Shown here: positions 1 through 13,800 of the stretch, in pieces
How positions within the stretch are numbered: the stretch's first letter is position 1
Layout of the letters: every line of letters begins with the position of its first letter
NCBI RefSeq assembly: GCF_003054705.1
Contig: NZ_QAYX01000017.1
Location: forward strand, 248,001-312,000
Direction: 5' to 3'
Length of the DNA: 64,000 nucleotides
DNA from: Opitutus sp. ER46
GTDB taxonomy: Bacteria > Verrucomicrobiota > Verrucomicrobiia > Opitutales > Opitutaceae
Position numbers and translations under genes: made by a program
The notes under the pieces: model-generated
What the model was told of the DNA's origin: nothing
Databases searched by the model: none
Seen by the model: the letters and a program-made list of their open reading frames with translations, nothing else

Positions 1-18
1 TTGCAGGAGGGTTTTGGG

Positions 19-1194
19 GTGTCTTTGCCGCTACCGACCATCGTCCACCTCGACGCGGATGCGTTCTTCGTGTCCTGCGAATTGGCGCTGAAGCCCGAGC
101 TTCGGGGGCGGAAGTGTGCCGTCGGCGGTCGGGAGCGGGGGATCATCTCGTCGGCGAGTTACGAGGCCCGGGCCTGTGGCGTGTACACTCCGATGCCGAC
201 CCGCCGGGCGTTGCAGGTGTGCCCCGACCTGGTGCTCCTGCCCCATACCGCCGGGCTCTATTCCCGGGTGTCGCGGCAGATGTTTGACCGCTGCGAGGAG
301 ATTACCCCGTTGGTGCAGCGCAATTCCATCGATGAGGGCTACCTCGATGTCGCGCCCTGTGGCTTCACGTCCTCGGCGCAGGTGGAGGAGGCGATGCGGG
401 GCCTGCAGCGACGGCTTTGGGAGGAGCTCCAGATCCCGGTGTCCTTCGGCCTGGCAACGAACAAGCTGGTGGCCCAGATCGCGTCGAAGTTGCGCAAGCC
501 CCGGGGGTTCGTGGTGGTGCCGCCAGGCACGGAGGGGGAGTTCCTTTGGCCGCTCGGGGTGGGTAAGTTGCCGGGAATCGGTCAGAAGACCGAGGTCACC
601 CTGGCAGAGCGCCATGGGATCCGGCTGGTGCGGGACATCCTGGAGCGGTCGGAAACGGAGCTGCGGGTCATTTTTGGCCAGAGCTGGCCCGAGGTCGTCG
701 CCATGGCGCGGGGCAGGGATGACCGCGCCGTCGAGGTCGATGACGAGGACGCCAAGAGTTACTCGCAGCAGGAGACGTTTGCGCGCGATGTGGCTGAGGT
801 CGCGTTTATTGAACAGGTGGCCAAGGGCATGATCGACGAGTTGATGGCCAAGGTGCGACAGGATCATAAGCGGGTGCGGACGATGACCCTCAAGGTGCGG
901 TATCCCGACTTTTCACAGGAGTCGCACGGGCGGACCCTGCCGGCGGCGACCGACCTTGAGGCACACTTCTATCCCCTGGTCATGCCGCTGCTGCAGGCGG
1001 CATGGCGGAAGCGGCGTCCGCTGCGCCTGATCAGCGTGCGGTTTTCCGGGGTGGAGGATGGCGGCGGGCAACTGGAGATGTTCGCGGATCAGGACGAAAA
1101 GCGCCGCCGGTTGGCGGGGGTGCTCGATCGCCTCAACATCAAGGGAGGCTCCCCGGTGGTCCGGCATGGCCACCAACTGCGGAAACCGTCGTGA
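19..1194 (+). CDS. dinB: DNA polymerase IV (Y-family translesion polymerase)
   Basis: This is an error-prone Y-family polymerase that copies past damaged template bases. The N-terminal palm begins with HLDADAFF, whose Asp12 and Asp14 surround the first metal-binding position. The second catalytic pair is in NSIDEGYLD (Asp105, Glu106). The thumb region with a helix-hairpin-helix-like segment (LPGIGQKTE) and the little-finger domain follow, and the length of 391 aa is normal for the family. Near the C-terminus QLEMFA resembles a beta-clamp binding motif. I chose GTG at 19 because AGGAGG lies at 5-10, eight bases upstream; a TTG at position 1 is in frame but would lie within this ribosome-binding site. 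No lexA or imuA neighbour is visible, so SOS control is unknown. Confidence 0.93.
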   Translation: MSLPLPTIVHLDADAFFVSCELALKPELRGRKCAVGGRERGIISSASYEARACGVYTPMPTRRALQVCPDLVLLPHTAGLYSRVSRQMFDRCEEITPLVQRNSIDEGYLDVAPCGFTSSAQVEEAMRGLQRRLWEELQIPVSFGLATNKLVAQIASKLRKPRGFVVVPPGTEGEFLWPLGVGKLPGIGQKTEVTLAERHGIRLVRDILERSETELRVIFGQSWPEVVAMARGRDDRAVEVDDEDAKSYSQQETFARDVAEVAFIEQVAKGMIDELMAKVRQDHKRVRTMTLKVRYPDFSQESHGRTLPAATDLEAHFYPLVMPLLQAAWRKRRPLRLISVRFSGVEDGGGQLEMFADQDEKRRRLAGVLDRLNIKGGSPVVRHGHQLRKPS

Positions 1195-1356
1195 GCACGT
1201 GCGTCCAGTCTGACCGGCAGGTGCACCTGTCCTACCAGAGCTGATACCTGCACGCGGGACGGCGTGCAGGCCGCGCCCGGATGTTATGCGCTGGTCAGTG
1301 ACTCCGGAATCACTACTTTTCGCCGTGCGTTGACTCGTCGCTGCCGTACCCCAGCC

Positions 1357-4300
1357 ATGAACCAGTCCGAGAACCCACGACCGCCCATCCTGCGGCTGGA
1401 ACTATCGCCGGAGGTCCGCGATCCGCTGCTGCACAATTCATTGTGGGCGGCTGGCATCGGCGGCGGGCTGCTGTTGTTCGCAGCCTCACTGGCCAACCCC
1501 GAGCTGGATTGGCGGTTCACGCCGTTCCTGATCGCGTGGGTGCTGCAGGTTGCGGTGCTCGCCATGGCCCTTTGGCGGCGGGGCCCGTTCGGGGCCCGGG
1601 CGACGGTGCTGATGGTTTACGTGAATGCCCTCGCGCTGGGCGCGCTGGTCTACCGTACGTCGTCCGCCAACGCCGTTTTCCTGCTCGCCTTCGCGGTCTT
1701 GGTGCCGGGACTCCTGTTCGGCCGGCGCCTGATGATCGTCGGCTTTTTCCTGGCCCTGCTGTGGCTGGTGATCGCGGGGTACGGCTGGTCCCGGGGCATA
1801 TTCCCTCCCCGCGGAGCCGTGCCGTCTCGGGCCCGCAGCGAGCCGCTCTACTGGATCGAGCAGGCGGGCGGCTTCGTGATCGGCGGCGGGGTGATCGTCA
1901 TCGTCGTGCTGCTGCTGGTGTGGCAGCTCATGCGCCACAACGTCGAACAGCGTGAGCTCGCCCAGGCCGTGGAGCGGGAGCAGCAGCGCCGCGCCGAGGC
2001 CGAGATGGAACACCTCAAGGCCGAGCTTCAGGCCCAGGCGACGGTGCAGCAGCGTGAGCAGGAGATCCGCAGCGTCTTCCATGCCGCGCCGGTCGGCATC
2101 GCGCTCATGCGGCGTCGCGTGTTCCGCCGCGTCAACGACCGGTTCGCGGATATGTTCGGGTACGCCGAACACGAGCTCATCGGGCGCTCTCCCCGCCTCC
2201 TTTACCCGGACGACGAAAGCTACGAGCGTGCCGGCCATGAGCTGAGATCCCCGGCCGGGGCATCGCCCGTTCCGACCGAGAGCACCTATGTGCGCAAGGA
2301 TGGGGCCCGGGTCGAGGTTCTCCTCAAGAGCGCGCCGATCGAGGGCGGTTCGGGGGAGGATCATGTCGTCACCGTCCTCGATATCACGGAACGGAAGCGC
2401 GCGGAGGCGGCCCTTCGCGAGAGCGAGAACCGTTTCAACCGCATCTTCCATCTCATTCCCAACGCCATCACCCTGTCCGACCATGCCAGCGGTCGGCTGA
2501 TCGAGGTGAACCGGGGGTTCGAGGAGTACTTCGGCATCAGCCGCGAGGAGGCCGTCGGCCGTACCGCGCTGGAGTTGGGCCTCTGGGCCGTGCCCGCCGA
2601 GCGCGCCCGGATGCGCGAATTGCTCCAGCAGACCAATGGGGAGACCCGCGGCTTCCAGACTGCTTTTCGCCGGCGTGACGGCAGTGAGTTTCGGGCGGAG
2701 GTGGCGGTGCGCGAATTCCGCTCGGGCGATGCGACGACGGCGGGGCTCACCATCATCAACGATGTCACCAGCAAGTGGCAGGCGGAGGCGTCGCTCCGTT
2801 TGAGCGAGGCCAACTATCGCGGCATCTTTGAGAACGCGCTGGAAGGCATCTTCCGCAGCGTTCCCTCGGGCCGGTACGTCGACGTGAACCCCGCCATGGC
2901 GCGGATGCACGGGTACGCATCGCCCGCGGAGATGATCGAGACCGTGACCGACATGGCGACGCAGGTGTATGCCAATCCCGAGGATCGCCAGCGTATCCTG
3001 GATTATCTGGCCCGCACCGGCCGCGTTGACGCCTACGAGTACCCGGCGCGCCACAAGGACGGGCACGCGTTCTGGGTCCTGCTCACCGGCCGTTGCGTGT
3101 ACGACGCCACGGGCAAGCTCCTGCACTACGAAGGCACGTGTCTCGACATCACCGAACACAAGCGCCTCGCGGAGATGCAGGCCGCCAAAGCCCAGGCCGA
3201 GATCGCGAACCGCGCCAAGAGCGCGTTCCTCGCCAACATGTCGCACGAGATCCGCACGCCGATGAACGCCATCCTCGGGTTCACCCAGCTGCTGCTGCGG
3301 GACCAGACGGTCACGCCGGCGCAGCGCGAGCGGCTCGAAACGATCGATCGCAACGGCGAGTACCTCCTTGCGCTGCTGAACGACGTGCTCGAGATCTCGA
3401 AGATCGAGGCGAATCGCGCGTCGCTGAAACTTGCGCCCTGCGACCTCGGCGCGCTCGCGCGGGATGTGCATTCGATGTTCGGCGCGCGCGCGGAGGCAAA
3501 AGGCCTTGCGCTCGTGATCGAGGGCCTGTCCAGCCTGCCCCGGCGCGTGATCACGGACGACGGCAAGTTGCGCCAGATTCTCGTCAATCTCCTCGGCAAC
3601 GCGGTGAAATTCACGCCCCACGGGCGCATCACCCTGCGCCTGCGCGCCCTGCGGGAGGATGACGCCCATTGGCTGATCCAGGGCGAGGTGGAGGATACGG
3701 GCGTGGGCATTTCCGCCGAAGACCAGACGCGGTTGTTCCAGCGCTTTGAACAAGCCGCCGCCGGACGCGCCCTGGGGAGTGGCACGGGCCTGGGCCTCGT
3801 TATCAGCCGCGGCTTCGCCCGCCTGATGGGCGGAGACATCACCGTCCGCAGCGAAGTGGGCCATGGTTCGACCTTCAGCGTCGCCTTGCGCGTGGGCGCG
3901 GTGGCGGACGAGGCGCCCGATGAACGCCGCGCCGCCGCGCGCTGCGTGCTGCGGCTGCGCCCAGGCCAGCGCGTCCGTCGCCTGCTGGTGGTCGACGACC
4001 AGGGCGACAGCCGTCGGCTGCTGTCCGAATTGCTCGGCGGGGTGGGCTTCGAGATTCGCGAGGCTGCGGACGGCGCCGCCGCCATCGACGTGTTCGAAGC
4101 CTGGCGCCCAGACGCGATCATCATGGACCTGCGGATGCCGAACATGGACGGCGCCGAGGCCACCCGCCGGATTCGCGAACGTGAGCACGGGCGCACGGTG
4201 AAGATCCTGGGGCTTTCCGCGAGCGTTCTGGGCGAGGATCCGCGGCCGATCCCAGGCACGGACGATTTCCTGGGGAAGCCGTTTCGCGACGCCGAACTCT

Positions 4301-4587
4301 TCGAGCGCCTGCGGCGGCTGCTTGACGTCGAATTTGAATACGCCGCCGCGCCGAGTGCTCCGGCCGGCGCGAAAGCGGCGATTGCCGGCCAGGTCCCCGT
4401 CGAGTTTGCCGCCGCTCTGCGGCAGGCGATCGCCGCCGCGGATCTCGATGCCGTGATGGGAATTCTGAACTCCATGGGCGCGCAGGCGCCCAGCTTTGCC
4501 GCCGAGTTGCGCCGGCTGGCCGAGCGTTACGATTGGGAAGCGCTTGCTGCGCACGTGCCGGGCGACGATACACCCGGGTCCTCATGA
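1357..4587 (+). CDS. Membrane hybrid sensor histidine kinase (TM, 3x PAS, HisKA, HATPase, REC)
   Basis: This is a 1076-aa hybrid sensor kinase. About six hydrophobic segments lie between residues 30 and 225, followed by a charged coiled-coil linker. Three PAS domains follow (about 238-344, 356-471 and 484-601), the third with the typical NPAMARMHGY signature. The HisKA domain carries the phospho-accepting His630 in NMSHEIRTP. The ATPase domain (about 731-845) has the N-box (NLLGNAVKFTP) and G-boxes (DTGVGIS, GTGLGL). A C-terminal receiver (875-991) has phospho-acceptor Asp924 in IIMDLRMPNMDG. The last 85 residues are not recognised, though their position suggests an output or Hpt-like segment. 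ATG 1357 is preferred over an in-frame ATG at 1264 because the hydrophobic domain follows it closely. The signal sensed is unknown. The stop overlaps the next start (ATGA), so the pair is probably coupled. Confidence 0.9.
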   Translation: MNQSENPRPPILRLELSPEVRDPLLHNSLWAAGIGGGLLLFAASLANPELDWRFTPFLIAWVLQVAVLAMALWRRGPFGARATVLMVYVNALALGALVYRTSSANAVFLLAFAVLVPGLLFGRRLMIVGFFLALLWLVIAGYGWSRGIFPPRGAVPSRARSEPLYWIEQAGGFVIGGGVIVIVVLLLVWQLMRHNVEQRELAQAVEREQQRRAEAEMEHLKAELQAQATVQQREQEIRSVFHAAPVGIALMRRRVFRRVNDRFADMFGYAEHELIGRSPRLLYPDDESYERAGHELRSPAGASPVPTESTYVRKDGARVEVLLKSAPIEGGSGEDHVVTVLDITERKRAEAALRESENRFNRIFHLIPNAITLSDHASGRLIEVNRGFEEYFGISREEAVGRTALELGLWAVPAERARMRELLQQTNGETRGFQTAFRRRDGSEFRAEVAVREFRSGDATTAGLTIINDVTSKWQAEASLRLSEANYRGIFENALEGIFRSVPSGRYVDVNPAMARMHGYASPAEMIETVTDMATQVYANPEDRQRILDYLARTGRVDAYEYPARHKDGHAFWVLLTGRCVYDATGKLLHYEGTCLDITEHKRLAEMQAAKAQAEIANRAKSAFLANMSHEIRTPMNAILGFTQLLLRDQTVTPAQRERLETIDRNGEYLLALLNDVLEISKIEANRASLKLAPCDLGALARDVHSMFGARAEAKGLALVIEGLSSLPRRVITDDGKLRQILVNLLGNAVKFTPHGRITLRLRALREDDAHWLIQGEVEDTGVGISAEDQTRLFQRFEQAAAGRALGSGTGLGLVISRGFARLMGGDITVRSEVGHGSTFSVALRVGAVADEAPDERRAAARCVLRLRPGQRVRRLLVVDDQGDSRRLLSELLGGVGFEIREAADGAAAIDVFEAWRPDAIIMDLRMPNMDGAEATRRIREREHGRTVKILGLSASVLGEDPRPIPGTDDFLGKPFRDAELFERLRRLLDVEFEYAAAPSAPAGAKAAIAGQVPVEFAAALRQAIAAADLDAVMGILNSMGAQAPSFAAELRRLAERYDWEALAAHVPGDDTPGSS

Positions 4588-5726
4588 CGCTGCCGCAGCC
4601 GCCCGATTCTTCTCCCGCCAACATCCTCGTCGTCGACGATACGGCGGCCAACCTGCACCTCCTCGCGAGCATGCTGAAGGCGCGCGGCTATCGCGTGCGC
4701 CCCGTCAGCAGCGGGGAGATGGCGCTGCGGGCGGTGGAGGTCCAGACGCCGGATCTCATCCTGCTCGATATCACGATGCCTGGGATGAACGGCTATGAGG
4801 TTTGCAGCCGGCTCAAGGCCGACCCGCGGTGGCGCGACATTCCCGTGCTCTTCATCAGCGCGCTGAGCGGGACGGAGGACAAGATTCGCTCGTTCCAGGC
4901 GGGCGGCATCGACTACGTGGGGAAGCCGTTTCAGTTCGAGGAGGTCGACGCGCGGGTGCGCACGCATCTCGAGCTGCGGCGGCACCAGCGTGAGCTGCAG
5001 GAGAGCTATGCCCGGCTCAAGGTCACCGAAGAACTGCGCGACAGCCTCACGCACATGATCGCGCACGACATGCGTTCGCCGCTGCTCGCGTTGCAGATGT
5101 CGATGGAACTGTTGCGGGAGATGATTCCCAACCCGGCTCCGGACGCCGCGCAGATGATGACGACGGCCAGCCGCAGCGTCTCGCAGTTGATCGAGATGGT
5201 CTCGCAGATGCTCGATGTCAGCCGGATGCAGGCGGGGACGATGGAACTGGACCGCCAGCCGACCGAGCTGGTTTCGCTCACATCCGACGTGTTGGAAACC
5301 CTGCGGCCGCTCTCGCCCGAGCGGCGGATCGAGTTGAGTGCGCCGCCCAAGGCGTACGCGACTTGTGATGCGAGCATCATCCGCCGCGTGCTGGCGAATC
5401 TCGTCGCGAACGCGCTGAAGTTCACCCCCGCGCCTGGGATCGTGCAGGTTGGAATTGATCTGGAACCGGCGCTGGTGCGGGTCCGCGTGCGCGACACGGG
5501 GCCGGGCATCGCACCCGAGCACCACCAGCGGATTTTTCAGAAGTTCGGCCGGGTCGGGACGGGGAACGCCCGGTTGCCCGGCACGGGGCTGGGGCTCACG
5601 TTCTCCAAGATGGCGGTCGAGGCGCACGGCGGTCAGATCGGGCTTACGAGCGTGCTGGGGCAGGGCAGCACCTTCTGGATTACGCTCCCCACCACCCCCG
5701 CGGAGCAGCGGCCGACGGGGGCGTAA
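4584..5726 (+). CDS. Receiver-histidine kinase fusion protein
   Basis: This is a 380-aa soluble protein with a receiver domain at the front and a kinase core at the back. The receiver (about 12-130) has the acidic pocket VVDD and phospho-acceptor Asp62 in LLDITMPGMNG, plus the conserved KPF. The HisKA helix carries His161 in MIAHDMRSPL, a slightly divergent H-box. The ATPase domain shows NLVANALKFTP, DTGPGIA and GTGLGLTFSKMA. The start ATG overlaps the upstream hybrid kinase stop by four bases (ATGA), so the two proteins are almost certainly made together. The receiver of this protein is a plausible phosphorelay partner of the upstream kinase. There is no DNA-binding or enzymatic output domain, so the final output must lie elsewhere. 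Confidence 0.9.
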   Translation: MTLPQPPDSSPANILVVDDTAANLHLLASMLKARGYRVRPVSSGEMALRAVEVQTPDLILLDITMPGMNGYEVCSRLKADPRWRDIPVLFISALSGTEDKIRSFQAGGIDYVGKPFQFEEVDARVRTHLELRRHQRELQESYARLKVTEELRDSLTHMIAHDMRSPLLALQMSMELLREMIPNPAPDAAQMMTTASRSVSQLIEMVSQMLDVSRMQAGTMELDRQPTELVSLTSDVLETLRPLSPERRIELSAPPKAYATCDASIIRRVLANLVANALKFTPAPGIVQVGIDLEPALVRVRVRDTGPGIAPEHHQRIFQKFGRVGTGNARLPGTGLGLTFSKMAVEAHGGQIGLTSVLGQGSTFWITLPTTPAEQRPTGA

Positions 5727-5740
5727 GGCGAATCTCAACC

Positions 5741-6124
5741 ATGCGAATCGAACACGCGGCGATCTGGTGTGCCGACCTGGAAACGTTGCGCCGCTTCTAT
5801 GAGGCCCAGTTTGGCGCCATCTCCGGTCCGCGGTACGACAATCCCACCAAGCAGTTCTCGTCGTACTTCCTGCGCTTCACGTCCGGCGCGCGACTCGAGC
5901 TGATGCAGCGGGGGGACGTCACCCGTCGCGCCGAGGCGACCGTGCAGGGCCCGGCGCACCTGGCTTTTGCCGTGGGCGCTGAGGATGAAGTCCGGGCGAC
6001 GATCGAGCGTCTCCGGCAGGCCGGCGTACCGGTGGTGGGCGAGCCGCGCCGGACGGGCGACGGCTACTTCGAAGCGGTGGTGACAGATCCCGAGGGCAAT
6101 CTCATCGAGATCGTGGCCGCCTAG
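5741..6124 (+). CDS. VOC (glyoxalase/bleomycin-resistance fold) family protein
   Basis: This is a 127-aa single-module vicinal-oxygen-chelate protein with two beta-alpha-beta-beta-beta repeats. Possible metal ligands typical of glyoxalase I-like proteins are visible: His5 in RIEHAAIW, a Glu in ARLELM, a His in AHLAF and a Glu in GNLIEIV. The family includes lactoylglutathione lyases, dioxygenases and antibiotic-binding proteins; the sequence alone does not decide the substrate. It starts 14 bases after the receiver-kinase gene on the same strand, so it may be transcribed with it. The next gene is convergent, with a perfect palindrome between them. Confidence 0.82.
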   Translation: MRIEHAAIWCADLETLRRFYEAQFGAISGPRYDNPTKQFSSYFLRFTSGARLELMQRGDVTRRAEATVQGPAHLAFAVGAEDEVRATIERLRQAGVPVVGEPRRTGDGYFEAVVTDPEGNLIEIVAA

Positions 6125-6147
6125 GAGCGGCGCCTAGTCCAGGACCG

Positions 6148-6165
6148 CCGGTCGACGTCGACCGG
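6148..6165. other. 18-bp perfect palindrome between convergent genes
   Basis: The sequence CCGGTCGACGTCGACCGG is a perfect palindrome centred in the 83-bp gap between the VOC gene (plus) and the GH2 gene (minus). The two genes converge, so a bidirectional transcript end is plausible, but there is no T-run on either side and nested GGACC/GGTCC repeats flank it. It could also be a protein-binding site. Its function is not established. Confidence 0.4.
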
Positions 6166-6207
6166 ACCGGGGTCCCTGGCGGCCCCCCCCAAGACCCGGG
6201 GCGTTGG

Positions 6208-9504
<3,297 letters not shown>

Positions 9505-9634
9505 TTATGGGCGCGGGAATTCGGATATTTAGCTGGATCGCCGCATCCGAAGCCGTGAGCCATCGCGAGGCTTCCATCTGCTCGTCGGCGCGTCCAGCCA
9601 AGTCGATCACCAAGCGCCGTGGCGCCGTGACCGC

Positions 9635-10756
9635 TTACTCCGGTCTCAAGCGGACGCGCGCAAAGGTGATCCGCTCGTACGGCTTCTTCTCGCCGCGTTC
9701 GTACAGGCAGCCGACGGTGGTCTCGTCGAGCGGCACCAGGCACGAGTAGGCGGAGGGGCCCGGGTGGAGGACGGCGAGTCTGCGCCAATTTTGCCCGTCG
9801 TCGCTGCTGGTTTGGACGGTCATGTTCACGCGCTTCGTGTCGGCGGGATTGGAGAAGACCAGCCGCCTCGCGGCGTCGTGGCGGACAAGGCTGGCCTGGC
9901 AGACCGGTTCCACCAGCGCCGGTGCATCCTTGACCGGGGTCCAGGACTGCCCGCCGTCGGCGCTCGTCGCTTCGGCCCGGCAGTGCCGGCCACGGTTTGA
10001 GCGCATGTTCATCAAGAGCGTCCCGCGGCCATCGAATAGCTCCGCCACCTGGCACTCGTTCAGGCGTGGTCGGATTGGCTCGCTGCGCCGCCACGTCCGG
10101 CCGTGGTCGTCAGAGTAGAGGGCGTGCGAGCCGCTGCCATTGCCCTTCGGCTCGGCGGGGGCGGCGTAATTGTGATCGCACGGGATGACGAGTCGACCGG
10201 CGTGCGGGCCGGACTTGATCTGGATGCCGACGCCCGGCCCAGTGGCGTACCATGTCCACGAGGGATCCTTCGCCGCGTCGGTGATATCAATCGGCTTGGT
10301 CCAGGTGACGCCGTGGTCCTTTGAGGAGAGGAGCCAAACCGTCCTGGTCCCGACACTGCTGCGGGTGACGATCTCGCGCTCATGGTCCTGTCCGAGATTA
10401 TGCGTGGTGAGGAGAAATAGCGTCCCGGTGGACTCGTCGAGGACCGGGCAGGGATTGCCGCAGGTGTTGGCGCCATCGTCCCAGACGACCTGCGCCGGGC
10501 CCCAGGTTTTGCCACCGTCGGTGGAACGCTTCTGGAGGAGGTCGATGTCGCCGGTGTCCGAGCCCGATTCCCGCCGACCCTCACAGAAGGCGAGGAGGTC
10601 GCCATTGGCGGCGCGAATCACCGCGGGAATCCGGTACGTGTGGTAGCCGTCCCGGCCCGATACATACACGTCGGCCTGTTCGACGACTGCCGCACGCGAG
10701 GGGAGTGCGAGGGTGAGGAGGGCGAGGAGCGGGATGCCGCGAAGCAGACGGTTCAT
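9635..10756 (-). CDS. GH33 exo-alpha-sialidase-like enzyme, secreted
   Basis: This is a 373-aa six-bladed beta-propeller with the sialidase hallmarks. YRIP at residues 41-44 carries the first substrate-binding Arg. Aspartate-box repeats follow, of the form S-x-D-x-G-x-T-W (STDGGKTW near 78, then SKDHGVTW, SDDHGRTW, SADGGQSW and SSDDGQNW). The acidic stretch SGSDTGDID near 65-72 holds the likely acid/base Asp. Near the C-terminus a Glu/Tyr pair (KKPYERITF) fits the catalytic Tyr. A signal peptide ends near residue 22. ATG 10756 is preferred over an in-frame ATG at 10789 because it gives a compact signal peptide. Sialic acid is the family substrate, but family GH33 also includes enzymes acting on related keto-deoxy sugars of pectin. 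It lies between the TonB receptor and the GH2 gene. Confidence 0.9.
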   Translation of the reverse strand: MNRLLRGIPLLALLTLALPSRAAVVEQADVYVSGRDGYHTYRIPAVIRAANGDLLAFCEGRRESGSDTGDIDLLQKRSTDGGKTWGPAQVVWDDGANTCGNPCPVLDESTGTLFLLTTHNLGQDHEREIVTRSSVGTRTVWLLSSKDHGVTWTKPIDITDAAKDPSWTWYATGPGVGIQIKSGPHAGRLVIPCDHNYAAPAEPKGNGSGSHALYSDDHGRTWRRSEPIRPRLNECQVAELFDGRGTLLMNMRSNRGRHCRAEATSADGGQSWTPVKDAPALVEPVCQASLVRHDAARRLVFSNPADTKRVNMTVQTSSDDGQNWRRLAVLHPGPSAYSCLVPLDETTVGCLYERGEKKPYERITFARVRLRPE

Positions 10757-10818
10757 GGTCACGGAGGCGAGGCGCGAGGCAAGGTGCATGGGTGATGCGG
10801 TCGGACGGGGGGGAGGGC

Positions 10819-13800
10819 TCAGAAGCTGCCGCGGATGCCGAAGGTGTAGTAAAAGCCAAGTTCCTGCAGCCGGTTGCCGCGCGCGTACTTTGGCGTGTTC
10901 GGCGCGTAGCGTTCAAGGTTCTGCACGAAGCCACCCAGATCGCTCACCGACACGTAGACCGAGTAGCGCTTGTTCAGGCTGTACTGGCCGTTGATCCCAA
11001 TGCGAGTCCGCTTGCCCTGGTAGGTGTAGGTGTCGGCGGGGATGCCGTCGGCGGCGCTGACGGCCACGAGTGCACGCCGGGTGTCGCCCAGGTAGCTGAT
11101 GGTGCCTTTGATGAAGAATCGTTCGCGCACGAGGCTGATCCCGCCGGCGAAGGTCTCGGGATTGAAGCCGGTGAAGTCGGCGGTGTTGCTGCCGGTGATT
11201 TCGAGCTTCGTGGCATTGACGAACACCTGGAGGCCGCGGGCCCAGCGCGGCAGGAAGGCCAGCGACTGCCGGTAGCTGAACTCAACGCCCTGGACCTTGG
11301 CGTCGCCGACGTTCTCGCGGGTCGAGATGTCGTAGTCGAGCAGCGTGGGGTCGTTCTCGAGCCCGTACTGCTCCAGCAGTTCCGGCGTGGCGGGCGTGAT
11401 CACAACGCCGAAAAAGTTCTTGATGTCTTTGCGGAACACCCCGACCGAGCCGAAGCCGTCCTTGATCTGGTAGGACTCGAGCGAGAGGTCGTAGCTGTCC
11501 GCCGTCCACGGCTTCAACGCGGGATTGTTCACCGTGATCCGCGGGTTCGCCACGTCGGGCTCGGAGATGGTCAGACCGGGAATGATGAAGCTCGTGTTGG
11601 GACGACCGATGGTCTGGGCATAGGCGGCGCGGAGAACGAGGTTCTCGGTCAGGTTGTAGCTGGCGTTGAAGCTTGGATACACGCCGTCGTAGTTGCGTTT
11701 GGCCCGGGCGCCGCGCTCGACGTAGCGGAGCTGCCGCAGCGCGAGCGGATCGGTGGTGATGAGCACGCGCTTGCCGGCGGCGTCGCGGACGAAGGAGCCG
11801 TCGGGGTTGCGCTTATACTGGGCGTTGATGTCGTTCAGCGGGCCGCTGCCCTCGATGGCGGTGTGTTCGTACCGGGCGCCGCCCACGAGCCACAAGCGGT
11901 TGTTGAGCAGGCGCAGGTCGGCCCGGATATAGCCGGCCGAGACCGTCTCGGTGAACTCGCGCGAGCTGGTCACCTGGTCCTGGTGGACCTGGGCCGGGTC
12001 GAGGACGAACCAGTCGGGATGGGCGCGGAACAGGTCGTACATTTTGACCTGGCTGATCCAGCGCACCTGCTTCCCGTACATGTCGGGCGAGGCCGCGTTG
12101 TATTCCTCGTCGAACACGTCGAAATTGCGCGCCAGCCGGGAGGCGACATCGGTCTTTCCGTTCGGCCGGAAGTTCCAGCGCCGATAATACCCGCGGCCAT
12201 CGCGATTGGTCCGGTCCAGCGCGGAGCCGAGCTTGAGGGTGAAGGGCACGCGCCCGTTGAAGTCGCGGCCGAGGTCGGCGCGGGCGCTCATCGTGTGCAC
12301 ATTCCAGTCCGACTGGTTGGTACTGCCCCAGGTCAGAGCGTAATTGCCGCCGTCGTAGATATCGACGGGTTTGCCGGCCCGATCGGTCGCGCTGTAGCTC
12401 ATCGGAATGATGCCACCCGAGCCGGGAATGCCTTCGCCCCGGAGGACGACATTGCTGAGCTCGGCGGGGATGTTGTTGAAGAAGCCGAGTTCGTTGTCGG
12501 GTTTGTCGGACGCGGAGGTGGAGAACGAGCCGCTGACGTCGGCGCGCCAAGTATCGCCGCGGTGTTTATATTTCAGCGTGTAGTGCTTTGTTTCGGTGAG
12601 CACGTCGACGTTTCCGCCGCTGCCGTTCATGGTGACCTTGCCGACGCCATTCGCCGCGCCCTGGGTGTAGTTCTCGCCGCCGGTGGCGCCAGTGCCGTAG
12701 TCAAAGGCCAGCACGTTGCGGGTGATGAAGAGATCGTATTTCCGATACTGGAAACTGGCGGAGAGGAGGTCCCGCGGGCTCAGCCGCCAGTCGAAGCCCA
12801 TCTGCCCGGAGAGGGTCTGAAAGACCTGGGCGAGGCTGTTCCACTGGCTCTGGCGCTGGTACATGCGGACGATGTCCCAGACGGCGACCTCGTCGGTCAC
12901 GTCGCCGTGTTCCATCGGCTTGTGGCGCCAGGTCCGCCCGCCGCCCAACGTGATGGCGAAGTTGCGCGAAAGGGGCTGGCGATAATTGAAGTCGAAGGAC
13001 GGTTGGACCCAGGTGGGGCTGGTGGCACCGGTGTGGGCGCGCACCCCCGGCTTGAAGGTGATGCCATCACGGTTGTGAAACATCGTGTAGACGTTGAAAC
13101 CGAACCGCCGCTTCTTGGTCTCGAAGCCGCTGCGGCTGATCAGGTTGACGGAGCCGCCGAGTCCGCTGGCCGGCATGTCGGGGGTCGGGACCTTCGTGAC
13201 CTCGACGCGGGAGATGTTGCTCATCGGGATCTCGCGCAGATCCAGCGACCGGGTGTCGCCGTTGAAGGAGGTTGCGACGGAACCGCCGTCGATGGTGAGG
13301 CCGGTGTTGTTGCCGGGGAAGCCGCGCAGGGAAATGGAGCTGGCTTCCGAGCCCGAGGTTTCGATGGAGACGCCCGGGAGGAAGAGCAGAAACTCGCCGA
13401 TGTTCTCCGTGCCGCGATCACCGAATTCGTCGATGGCCACGACGTTCTTGATGTTGGCGGAGTTCCGTTGCTCGTTCATCGAAATGGCCTGGGCGCTCAT
13501 CTCGCGATCCACCACGACGGTAAACGTGTCGAGCTTCACGGTCTCGCCGTCGGCGCCATAGGCCTTCGCCGTCCCGGCGCGCGCCAACTCGATCTCCCGT
13601 TGCACCGTGCCGCCGGGTGGCACCTGAACGACGATGGACTGCGGCGCCATGCCCACGTAAGTGACGGTCAGGTGGTTCTCACCCGCGGGCACGTTCGTGA
13701 ATCGGAATGAGCCGGTCTCGTCGGTGATGGCCTCCCGGTTGGTGCCGCCGAGCGCCACGCGGGCGTTCACGAGGGCGGTGGCGCTGGTCGCGTTGAACAC

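Noticed and set aside
1486-4554. Long minus-strand open frame opposite the hybrid histidine kinase
   Set aside because: It is the antisense shadow of a gene with clear kinase and receiver motifs; the composition is Arg/Ala/Gly/His-rich and shows no family signature.
10792-13710. Long plus-strand open frame of 972 codons opposite the TonB receptor
   Set aside because: It mirrors the receptor gene codon by codon, is rich in Val/Gly/Ala/Asp/His as expected for GC-rich antisense frames, and has no recognisable domain.
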